Positions 55,926 through 64,000 of a DNA stretch of 64,000 bases are shown one piece after another. Each line of letters begins with the position of its first letter. Positions within the stretch are counted from its first letter, which is position 1. A program made the position numbers and the translations under genes. The notes below the pieces were generated by a model. It searched no databases and was not told the DNA's origin. It was given only the letters and a program-made list of their open reading frames with translations. Location: NCBI GenBank assembly GCA_947168585.1, contig CAMVMK010000003.1:1-64000 (forward strand), written 5' to 3'. This DNA is from an uncultured Fretibacterium sp. Its GTDB lineage: Bacteria; Synergistota; Synergistia; Synergistales; Aminobacteriaceae.

Positions 55926-57356
55926 TTAGAACTGAAAATAAACAAATTCAGTTACTACTCCTTTCGGCGAAAAAAATGCGATATAAAGGCCAAGCGCAAT
56001 ATAAATACTCCAGCGGATGAATTTATTTTTAGAGCTTATTGTCTTTATGACATCGCGGTCAAGTGAAAAATAATCGTACAAAGCCAAAATCAGCAGCGTC
56101 AAACACGTCAATGCAAGCGGAAATTTTCCCATTCCGATAATCTGAAAACCGTCATGAAAATATTTTATTAAACCGCCGTTAATCTTGAACATGTTCGAGA
56201 AAATATAAATTACTTCAGAAGAATTTTCAGCCCTGAAAAATGTCCATGCTAACATACAGAATATAAACGTTAAAATCATTCTGAAAAAATTTTTCGTGCG
56301 TTTTTTCAATGCAAAATTCTCAATTATTTGAGCAAGGCCGTGAACGCCTCCCCAAATTAAAAAATTCCAGTTTGCTCCGTGCCATAAGCCCGAAATTAAA
56401 AACGTTATCATTAAGTTCACAGCGTGCCGGAATTTTGAAACCCTGCTGCCTCCTAGCGGTATATAAACATAATCGCGGAACCATGTCGAGAGCGATATAT
56501 GCCAGCGCGACCAAAATTCTTTTATACTTGACGAAAAATAAGGACTTTTGAAATTTTCCATTAATTCAATCCCGAAAAGTTTTGCTGCTCCCCTCGCTAT
56601 GTCAGAATAGCCTGAAAAATCGCAGTAAATTTGAATCGTGAAAAAGAAAACCGCTAAAATTAACGAAAACCCTTCATATCTGATTAACATTCCGAAAACT
56701 TTATCGACATAAACCGCAAGAGTGTCGGCAATGCAAAGTTTTTTGAAAAATCCCCACGCCATTAATTTTAATCCGTAAGATGCTTGTTCGTAATTAAATT
56801 CATGAGGAGATTTTATCTGCGGCAGTAAATTTTTCGTACGTTCGATCGGTCCGGCCACAAGCTGAGGAAAAAATGATATAAAAGCCGCGTAAATTCCAAA
56901 ATTTTTTTCCGGTTTAATATCTCCCCGATAGACATCAATGACGTAGCTTAAAGTCTGGAACGTGTAAAAAGAAATTCCTACGGGCAAAATTAATTTCAAA
57001 GTAACGGGATGAAGTTTTATTGCAAAAAGGCTCATGAAGCAGGCGAAATTTTCAGAGAAAAAATTAAAATATTTGAACACGAATAAAACTCCGAGACACG
57101 AAACAAGAGCCGAAATTAAAATTAATTTTTTTGCGGTTTTATTTTGAGTTTTTTCGAGAAAAATTGCGGCAAAATATGAGATTAGTGTCGTGAATAAAAT
57201 CAAAACAACATACTTAACTTCCCAGCTCATATAAAAATAATAACTGGCCAAGAGCAGAAAAATCCATTTTTTATTTGAAAATTTTTTCGGCAGATTCCAA
57301 TAAATTAGGAAAACAACAGGCAGGAAAATTCCAAACTGCCACGAGTTAAATAACAT
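55926..57356 (-). CDS. MBOAT-family O-acyltransferase (AlgI/DltB-like)
   Basis: 476 aa; FFPQLVAGPIERTKNLLPQ, FWSRWHISLSTWFRDYVYIPLGGSR, GLWHGANWNFLIWGGVHG. Confidence 0.92.
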   Translation of the reverse strand: MLFNSWQFGIFLPVVFLIYWNLPKKFSNKKWIFLLLASYYFYMSWEVKYVVLILFTTLISYFAAIFLEKTQNKTAKKLILISALVSCLGVLFVFKYFNFFSENFACFMSLFAIKLHPVTLKLILPVGISFYTFQTLSYVIDVYRGDIKPEKNFGIYAAFISFFPQLVAGPIERTKNLLPQIKSPHEFNYEQASYGLKLMAWGFFKKLCIADTLAVYVDKVFGMLIRYEGFSLILAVFFFTIQIYCDFSGYSDIARGAAKLFGIELMENFKSPYFSSSIKEFWSRWHISLSTWFRDYVYIPLGGSRVSKFRHAVNLMITFLISGLWHGANWNFLIWGGVHGLAQIIENFALKKRTKNFFRMILTFIFCMLAWTFFRAENSSEVIYIFSNMFKINGGLIKYFHDGFQIIGMGKFPLALTCLTLLILALYDYFSLDRDVIKTISSKNKFIRWSIYIALGLYIAFFSPKGVVTEFVYFQF

Positions 57357-57425
57357 TCGCGGCCTCCTGTGTTATAATAAAAGTTTCAGGATTAAAATTA
57401 AATAGTGAAAAGGTCAGAGTATGGC

Positions 57426-57470
57426 GTGCTGTGCTGTGCTGTGCTGTGCTGTGCTGTGCTGTGCTGTGCT
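57426..57470 (+). repeat. Pentanucleotide tandem repeat (GTGCT)9
   Basis: Nine perfect consecutive GTGCT units, directly readable. Confidence 0.98.
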
Positions 57471-57719
57471 GTGAGCATACACGATATTAACACTTTATGT
57501 CAAGTCCTTTCTTGAAAAAATTTTCAAAAATTATAACACGGAAAAAATACACTATTTAATTTAGAATTTTCGGATAAAAATAAAATTTTGTTTCGTGAAT
57601 TTATGAACGTGTCCTGCGAAAAAATATTTTCAATTTTTATTTTTAATTTTTTTATAAAACTTTGCGGCGATGAATAAAAATTAAAGTTTTTTGAGTGGAA
57701 AAATGAGTGGAAAAAAAAT

Positions 57720-57746
57720 AATTTCCCGACTTACGCACGGGAAATT
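57720..57746 (-). terminator. Intrinsic terminator for the downstream end of the minus-strand antiporter-like gene
   Basis: AATTTCCCG-loop-CGGGAAATT; on the minus strand followed by a T-rich tract (ATTTTTTTT). Confidence 0.7.
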
Positions 57747-57788
57747 TCTTTGAGAGAATTATATCATAAAAAATAAATTTTTGTTTCT

Positions 57789-59750
57789 TTAAGACATCAT
57801 GAAAATAATTACAAATAACAATCCTAACGATAACATCATAAGACCGTAAGCAAGGCTCGACGGCAGCAGATTTCCCATAGTTTCGGCTTGGTTGTCGTCC
57901 TGATAAAATCCAAAACCGAAATCTTCGGGAGGCTGTATAAATTTTATTTTTGACATATTTGACAGCATTAAAACTACGGGCCCGGCTGTTATTAAATCTG
58001 TAATTTTTGCAAATAACGCACCTATAAAAGGCAGAATTAAACCAAGTACAGGACGGAAAAGCAAATTTTCAATATTTAATTTTTCCGGCCATAAATCTAA
58101 ATATTCGCCGTCTTTAATCAAAAATTTTTGTATAAAGAAAATATAAACGCAGACTCCGATTATAATAGAAATTGCTGCACCTTCAATATTTTCAAACGAA
58201 AAATAATTTACAGCGTAATGATGTTCCGAGCCGTTCATAAATGCCGCGCCTAAAATGCTTATTTTATCGCCTAATTTATTTGGCAAAAAGCCAATTACCG
58301 GAAGAATTACAGCCGATAGAGTTAAAATAAATGCGTTGAATTTGCCGATATAAATTTCTTTTTCGTGCATATCCGGCGAAGGCTGTGCAATAAACAATGC
58401 TATAAATAATTTTATAACATAAGCTGTAGTAAGACCTCCGGAGATTAAGAAAAGCCATTCGAAAATTTCAAACATAAATTTTTCACCCGATACGCTCATA
58501 AAAGCAAGAGTTCCAGCATTACCAAGCGCGTGAATATGCTCAATTATACTCTCATGAATTAAGGTCTTTCCTAAATATCCGTTCCATAACGGCGCACCCA
58601 TTAAACCCAATCCGCCCATCAAAAACGCAAAGAAAAAAACTTTTTTGCCGCGCCCGAAGCCTTTTATATCGTTGAGATTTAATTTATGAGTGTTCATGTG
58701 AACTACTCCGGCGCATAAAAATAAAACTAATTTAACGAGCGAATGTCCTACCATATATAAAATCGTGCCTCTTACAGCTAAATCGTTATCAACACCCAAG
58801 AAACACTGCATAGCTACGCCGGTTAAAATAAAGCCTAATTGCGACATTGACGAGCAAGCGAGAGTTCTTTTTATATTCACGGAAAAAACTGCTAAAACTG
58901 CGCCTAAAACCATTGTAATTACTGCAAGAATTATTAATATAAATCCCCAGAATGAATCATGAAGAAAAGGCCCCGCGCTTAATACTATTACACCAAAAAG
59001 CCCTGATTTAGTCAGCAGTCCTGAAAGAAGCGCGCTTGACGGTGCAGGAGCGGCAGTGTGTGCAGTCGGCAGCCATATATGAGACGGAAATATTGCAGCC
59101 TTTGCGGCAAATCCTATAAAAATTAAAAATCCGGGTATGTAAAGCGAATTTTTATCTTGAATTTTTAATTTAGAAAGCTCAGCTATATCAAGAGTTCCTG
59201 TCTTTGCATAAAATAAAATTAATCCCGTTAATGTTACTAATCCGCCTATAATTGCAATAGCTAAATAAGTTTCAGCGGCCCGGCTTGCTTCGCGGGTTTC
59301 TTCCTGAACTACCATAATATAAGAAAAAAGCGACATCATCTCGAAAAATAAAAATGTCGTATACAAATCTCCCGACAAAAATACTCCCATTATTGAGCTT
59401 AATGTCAAAGTTACATAAAGATAATATCTGTTTCTATTACGGTGGCCTCGAAAATACTCACGTGAAAAAATTGTTGCGATCAGCCACATAAACGTGATTA
59501 TCACGGCATAAATATAGCGGAAGCCGTCAAGAGCGAATTTTATACCAAGTCCGCAGACTCCAGGCACTGAAATTTCGCACCCTAAAAATTTATAGCACGA
59601 CACAGCCGCCGCAAACTCCACAGCGCAGACGAAATCCGCAAAATAATCGCGCGCCAGCCTGCTGTAACGCCCGATAATATAGGCTATAAACGCTCCGGAC
59701 ACCGGCCACAAAATTAAAAATAAAAGTAAAAAATTTCCGGATATTTTCAT
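57789..59750 (-). CDS. NuoL/M/MrpD-like proton-translocating membrane subunit
   Basis: 653 aa polytopic; FLFFEMMSLFSYIMV, KAAIFPSHIWLPTAHTAAPAPSSALLSGLLTKSGLFG, GHSLVKLVLFLCAG. Confidence 0.88.
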   Translation of the reverse strand: MKISGNFLLLFLILWPVSGAFIAYIIGRYSRLARDYFADFVCAVEFAAAVSCYKFLGCEISVPGVCGLGIKFALDGFRYIYAVIITFMWLIATIFSREYFRGHRNRNRYYLYVTLTLSSIMGVFLSGDLYTTFLFFEMMSLFSYIMVVQEETREASRAAETYLAIAIIGGLVTLTGLILFYAKTGTLDIAELSKLKIQDKNSLYIPGFLIFIGFAAKAAIFPSHIWLPTAHTAAPAPSSALLSGLLTKSGLFGVIVLSAGPFLHDSFWGFILIILAVITMVLGAVLAVFSVNIKRTLACSSMSQLGFILTGVAMQCFLGVDNDLAVRGTILYMVGHSLVKLVLFLCAGVVHMNTHKLNLNDIKGFGRGKKVFFFAFLMGGLGLMGAPLWNGYLGKTLIHESIIEHIHALGNAGTLAFMSVSGEKFMFEIFEWLFLISGGLTTAYVIKLFIALFIAQPSPDMHEKEIYIGKFNAFILTLSAVILPVIGFLPNKLGDKISILGAAFMNGSEHHYAVNYFSFENIEGAAISIIIGVCVYIFFIQKFLIKDGEYLDLWPEKLNIENLLFRPVLGLILPFIGALFAKITDLITAGPVVLMLSNMSKIKFIQPPEDFGFGFYQDDNQAETMGNLLPSSLAYGLMMLSLGLLFVIIFMMS

Positions 59751-59847
59751 TAAAAACTCCTCCGCTAAAAATTTTGTGAAATTTGGAATTGAAAACTATT
59801 TTATAATAAAATTCGTGAAAATTAAATTTTTAGGACGTGATTTTTTT

Positions 59848-61236
59848 ATGAAAAACGCTCAGACTAAAGGCCGCGAAATTTTTGAGTCATGGCCTGTCCC
59901 GAAGGCTTTATTTGAACTTGCTCTGCCGATGATTTTCGGACAGTTAATAATTTTGATTTACAGCCTAGCCGATACTTTTTACATTGGCAGGACTAATAAT
60001 CCCTTGATGGTTGCCGGAGTTTCGCTTTTATTGCCGGTGTTTAACATTTCGATTTCGTTTGCAAATTTATTCGGGATCGGCGGCGGAACTTTAATCTCGC
60101 GTTTAATGGGAGCGGGGCGCGATGACGAAGCTAAGAAGGTCAGCGCGTTTTGTTTTTACATGACGATAATAGCGGCCGGATTATTTTCTTTATTGATGTA
60201 TGTTTTCATGAAACCTGCATTAATACTATTCGGAGCGAGCAATGACACTTTAATTTTTGCCGAACAGTATACTTTTTGCGTTATTGTAATTGGAGCAGTG
60301 CCGACGATTTTAGCGATGACGCTCTCAAACTTTCTCCGCAGCGTAGGTTATGCAAAACAGGCGGGCTTCGGTGTCTCAATGGGCGGAATAATTAATATCG
60401 GCCTCGATCCTTTATTTATGTTTGTATTAATGCCCGAAGGCAGCGAAGTTTTAGGCGCGGGAATTGCTACAATGCTGTCGAATGTTATAACTTGTTCGTA
60501 TTTTTTAGTAATGATTTATAAAGTTAGAAATTCAAGCGTTCTCTCGCTTTCTGCAAAAAATATTTTGCCGCCGAAGAAAAATATTTACTCAGTTTTTGCT
60601 GTTGGAGTTCCTGCGGCTATTGCTGTATTTTTATTTGATTTAACTTATATTATCATCGATAAACTTGCTGCCGGTCATGGCGATATACCGCTCGCGGCTG
60701 TAGGAATTGTATTAAAAGCCGAGAGACTTCCGTTAAATATCGGTATCGGCTTATGTCAGGGAATGATGCCTCTTGCTGCTTACAATTATTCAGCAGGAAA
60801 TTTTGAAAGAATGAAGGAAGTTGTAAATTACTCGCGGAAAGTCGGAATAATTTTAGGGTTTGCAAGCGTTTTAATGTATGAAATTTTTGCTCCGTTTATC
60901 ATGAAAATTTTTATCGCTGATGTTCAAACTGTCGAGTTAGGCACTCATTTTTTACGCGCCCGCAGTCTTGCAACGCCGTTTATGTTTATGTGTTTTCATT
61001 TAGTAAATTTCTTTCAGGCTGTAGGATACGGCGGAAAAGCTCTCGCGTTAGGCTCATCGCGTTGGATAGTATTTAACATTCCGCTGCTGTTTATAATGAA
61101 TTATATTTTCGGAATGTACGGAATTGTATGGACGCAAGTCGTTGCTGATATTATGATGACAATAGTTTCTATTTTGGTATATAAAAATTTTGAGCGTAAA
61201 GTTGTTCTTGATAATAAAATAGAAATTAGGGACTAA
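59848..61236 (+). CDS. MATE-family efflux transporter
   Basis: PMIFGQLIILIYSLADTFYIGRTNNPLMVAGVSLLLPV; start taken at MKNAQTK. Confidence 0.92.
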   Translation: MKNAQTKGREIFESWPVPKALFELALPMIFGQLIILIYSLADTFYIGRTNNPLMVAGVSLLLPVFNISISFANLFGIGGGTLISRLMGAGRDDEAKKVSAFCFYMTIIAAGLFSLLMYVFMKPALILFGASNDTLIFAEQYTFCVIVIGAVPTILAMTLSNFLRSVGYAKQAGFGVSMGGIINIGLDPLFMFVLMPEGSEVLGAGIATMLSNVITCSYFLVMIYKVRNSSVLSLSAKNILPPKKNIYSVFAVGVPAAIAVFLFDLTYIIIDKLAAGHGDIPLAAVGIVLKAERLPLNIGIGLCQGMMPLAAYNYSAGNFERMKEVVNYSRKVGIILGFASVLMYEIFAPFIMKIFIADVQTVELGTHFLRARSLATPFMFMCFHLVNFFQAVGYGGKALALGSSRWIVFNIPLLFIMNYIFGMYGIVWTQVVADIMMTIVSILVYKNFERKVVLDNKIEIRD

Positions 61237-61247
61237 AAAAATCATTC

Positions 61248-61736
61248 CTAATTCCTAACTCCTAACTGCCTTTCTACGTCTTCTTCGATTTTTACTTTTT
61301 TCGGAAGCCTTTTAATTATTTCAAGAGCGACCTCGCAGGGATTATCGAGACACGGATTAATTTTTAATTCAAGATTTATACCCTCGAACAAAAATTTTAC
61401 CGGGCATGGATTGTAATACGAAAATTTTTCCAAAACTACAGCCGTTACATTTTCGTAAGCGTATTCTCTGACTGCATTTCCGAAGCCGTGAACTATAAAA
61501 GCCTTGTCTGATACAACATAGTAAATTTTTTTGCGGGCTTTGTCGAACAAAAATTTTTCAAGCGCAAGGCTCGCCAATCCCCAGACCGAATATAAAATCA
61601 TTACGGCCCGGCCTGAAACATTCGGGAATAAATAATCGTAAATAAAAGCACCGTAAACGCAAAAAATTACAGTAACAGCGTATGAAAAACGAACGACTTT
61701 ATTAAATCTTTTTCCTAAAAAATATTTCTTTTCCAT
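61248..61736 (-). CDS. Small membrane protein of unknown function
   Basis: 162 aa with two N-terminal hydrophobic segments. Confidence 0.55.
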   Translation of the reverse strand: MEKKYFLGKRFNKVVRFSYAVTVIFCVYGAFIYDYLFPNVSGRAVMILYSVWGLASLALEKFLFDKARKKIYYVVSDKAFIVHGFGNAVREYAYENVTAVVLEKFSYYNPCPVKFLFEGINLELKINPCLDNPCEVALEIIKRLPKKVKIEEDVERQLGVRN

Positions 61737-61796
61737 ATTTATAATTTTACCGCAAAAAAAATAAAAAGGAGCCTCAAAGACTCCTAAATTTTTTTT

Positions 61797-62867
61797 TTAA
61801 TAAGCTGCTTCAGCGAGGCTCATGATGAGTAAATCGCAAATTTCGTCGCCGATATTTCGACGGATTAATCTGCTGGTTTCTTCGGTGGCTCTAATCATGT
61901 CATCAATGATTTCAACAGGAAGTTCAATAACTTCAACACCGCCGCCCATCATGACGCGCATTGCGTTATCGCTAATTTCTTTGAGACGGCGTTGAACTTG
62001 TTTTGAAGTTTTAGCAGCTGCCTGTCTGATTGCTTTTTGGTAGGCCGGAGCGAGAGAATTAAATTTCGCGCTCGTCATGTATAAAAGATTTCCGTAGAGT
62101 GAGTGATGAGTCAAAATTAAAAATTTCTGGACGTTATAAAATCCTGAATTAACTTGAGTATCAATCGCGTTTTCTTCAGCGTCAACAACTCCGTTTTTAA
62201 GAGCGTTATAAAGTTCTTCAAAAGCTATCGGAGTAGGCTCACAGCCTAAATTTTTCCAGAAAGAAATTTGATACTCTGAAGTCAGCGTGCGGATTTTCAA
62301 ACCTCTAAAATCTTCAAGACTTTGGATAGGAAAATTCGAGGACATTTCGCGGTAAGTTCCGCCCTGCAAATAGTCAATTAATTCAAAGCCTGCGCGTCTG
62401 AAGCCTTCATTGAGAGCCTCAAAAAATCTGCTTCCCGGCTTTACAACTTTGTCAATTTGAGCGGCTTTATATTTTGCGAATACAAGAGGAAGCTCAAAAA
62501 CTCCGACTTCTTTAATTGCCGTAGCGGCGTTCATTGATTGCATGTCGCAGCAGTCAATTTCTCCGGCCTGCATTTTTCTGATAATCTCTAAATCTCCGCC
62601 GAGTTCAGAATTTCCGTGATATTCGACTTTGAGTTTGTAGTCAGTTATAGTTGCGAGAGTGTCCGCAAAAAGTTCTGCCCAAATATTACCGGCGGCACCT
62701 TTTGCAGTTCCGTCAGCCATTATGATTGTAACGGGTTCGAGGTCATCAAATTCTGAAGCATAAGCTGCGGACATTGACATAAAAAGAACAAGAACGAGCG
62801 CGACTATTATAAATTTTTTCATAACGAAATAACCTCCATAAAAAATATAAAAGCAGATTTTTAACAC
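61797..62867 (-). CDS. TRAP transporter solute receptor (DctP family)
   Basis: IRKMQAGEIDCCDMQSMNAATAI, FRGLKIRTLTSEYQISFWKNLGCEPTPIAFEELYNALKNGVVDAEENAIDTQ; start likely at internal MKKFIIV. Confidence 0.92.
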   Translation of the reverse strand: MLKICFYIFYGGYFVMKKFIIVALVLVLFMSMSAAYASEFDDLEPVTIIMADGTAKGAAGNIWAELFADTLATITDYKLKVEYHGNSELGGDLEIIRKMQAGEIDCCDMQSMNAATAIKEVGVFELPLVFAKYKAAQIDKVVKPGSRFFEALNEGFRRAGFELIDYLQGGTYREMSSNFPIQSLEDFRGLKIRTLTSEYQISFWKNLGCEPTPIAFEELYNALKNGVVDAEENAIDTQVNSGFYNVQKFLILTHHSLYGNLLYMTSAKFNSLAPAYQKAIRQAAAKTSKQVQRRLKEISDNAMRVMMGGGVEVIELPVEIIDDMIRATEETSRLIRRNIGDEICDLLIMSLAEAAY

Positions 62868-62946
62868 GCAAAGGCAAATTTTTTATGAATTTTTAAGTTT
62901 GGGAATAAAATTATTTTATCATAAATTTTAACAGCCGCTTTTATTT

Positions 62947-63660
62947 TTATTCTATGGATTTAATTTCTTTCTGTAAGTCCTGCTTGAGGGAATATGTGTC
63001 AAAAGCAGCTTCTTTAGGAAGATTTATAAATATATTGCCGATTTTATCAACTTTTGCAACAGCATCGCGTATAGATACGTCAAAAACGTGTCCGCCTTTT
63101 GTTCTATCATCAGAAAGAAAATGAAGATGCCAGCCGGGCATATTAATTCCGTCCATGTAATCCGGGAAATATACGCCGACAAGAGTTCCGGATATATTCT
63201 CGAAAATAAAAGCCTTTTGATTTTGCTGAAGTACTTCTTTCAAAGTTACATGATGAGACCTGTACGGGGCTTCGGATCTCGCATCGACTTTTTCAAAATG
63301 CCCTTCAATCCTAATGATGTGCATGCTGTTAAGGCCGAACCGCTCTTCGATTTTCTTGGTTAATTCTTCTCTGATAGCGTCGATATTAGGCATATTTTTA
63401 AGTTCAAACTGCTGCGCTCCGTAAAATTTACCAACTGTCGCAAAAGGAACTCCCATATCCGGAGCAACCACTGTTACAGTTCCGTTCTGATTCGCTCTGT
63501 AGCAATGACCGTCCATCACAATCATTTCACCGTTGACGTTTTCAAATGTTCCGAGCCCTGTGTCGCCTTCCTGAAGAAGTTCGCCTACGGTTATAACAGA
63601 GCGGCTGTAGCCTAAAGCAAGAGCCTGCAAAGTTGAAACCTGATACATTTTATTTTGCAT
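62947..63660 (-). CDS. alsD: Acetolactate decarboxylase
   Basis: LGTFENVNGEMIVMDGHCYRA, SHHVTLKEVLQ..., GTLVGVYFPDYMDGINMPGWHLHFLSDDRTKGGHVFD. Confidence 0.93.
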   Translation of the reverse strand: MQNKMYQVSTLQALALGYSRSVITVGELLQEGDTGLGTFENVNGEMIVMDGHCYRANQNGTVTVVAPDMGVPFATVGKFYGAQQFELKNMPNIDAIREELTKKIEERFGLNSMHIIRIEGHFEKVDARSEAPYRSHHVTLKEVLQQNQKAFIFENISGTLVGVYFPDYMDGINMPGWHLHFLSDDRTKGGHVFDVSIRDAVAKVDKIGNIFINLPKEAAFDTYSLKQDLQKEIKSIE

Positions 63661-63840
63661 AAAGGTTATCTCCTTAAAAAATTTTCTGAAAATATTAAAA
63701 ATAATTTTATCATATACAATATCGCTTATAAATTTAATAATTTTTTAATTTTTCTTGCGATTTTACGCTTGACAAAATTTTTATAAACTTATAAAATTCG
63801 CCCCCGAAAATAAAAATTGTTCAGGAGGTTTTTTAATACA

Positions 63841-64000
63841 TGGCCAAAAAAATGATTTACGGCATTGAAGACAAGCCGCCTTTCTTTATAACTCTTTTAG
63901 CTGGCGCACAACACGTTTTAACTCTTTTCGGTTCAACAACTCTTGTTCCTTTGATATTCGGCCCCGCGATGGGAATGGACGCTCTACAAATTGCTTCATT
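63841..64000 (+). CDS. NCS2-family uracil/xanthine permease, 5' part (truncated by window end)
   Basis: MAKKMIYGIEDKPPFFITLLAGAQHVLTLFGSTTLVPLIFGPAMGMDALQIAS. Confidence 0.85.

Noticed and set aside
57426-57470. (GTGCT)9 as CRISPR or centromere-like iteron
   Set aside because: Perfect 5-bp head-to-tail units without spacers; simple sequence repeat.

Overview
Positions 1-~29.8 kb hold the right-hand part of a PBSX/XkdX-type contractile-tail prophage: capsid, connector, sheath/tube, tape measure, hub/spike, baseplate, tail fibres, lysis and integrase. It ends at a tRNA-Pro gene. The most notable content is a complete-looking diversity-generating retroelement (DGR) at 23.6-26.9 kb. It has a tail-fibre-like target whose last ~90 bp are a variable repeat (VR), a perfect 9-bp hairpin just after the target stop, a small helical Avd-like ORF, a template repeat (TR), and a DGR-type reverse transcriptase (IGNQTSQ and YTDD motifs). 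All 8 TR/VR differences in the 83-bp core fall on TR adenines. Other prophage features: a TNT-type toxin-domain fragment cut by an IS200/IS605-like right end with a coupled putative immunity gene; a degenerate tRNA-like element; a T_TTT_TTT -1 frameshift site in the tail assembly chaperone; and two toxin-antitoxin morons (HicAB, and PIN plus a 52-aa partner missing from the ORF track). Right of the prophage are decayed IS remnants (IS256, IS5-like, DDE_Tnp_4-like, IS630), tRNA-Leu, and a tandem array of five intact and one disrupted type-B carboxylesterase genes bracketed by related IS5-like remnants. The remainder is chromosomal: pgk, tpiA, class II RNR, a GtrII-like gene split at a G8 tract, cysK, cysE, an SGNH/MBOAT pair with an upstream (GTGCT)9 repeat, an NADH dehydrogenase/antiporter-like subunit, MATE, TRAP DctP, acetolactate decarboxylase, and the start of an NCS2 permease. 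Family names come from reading the translations; no database search was run.
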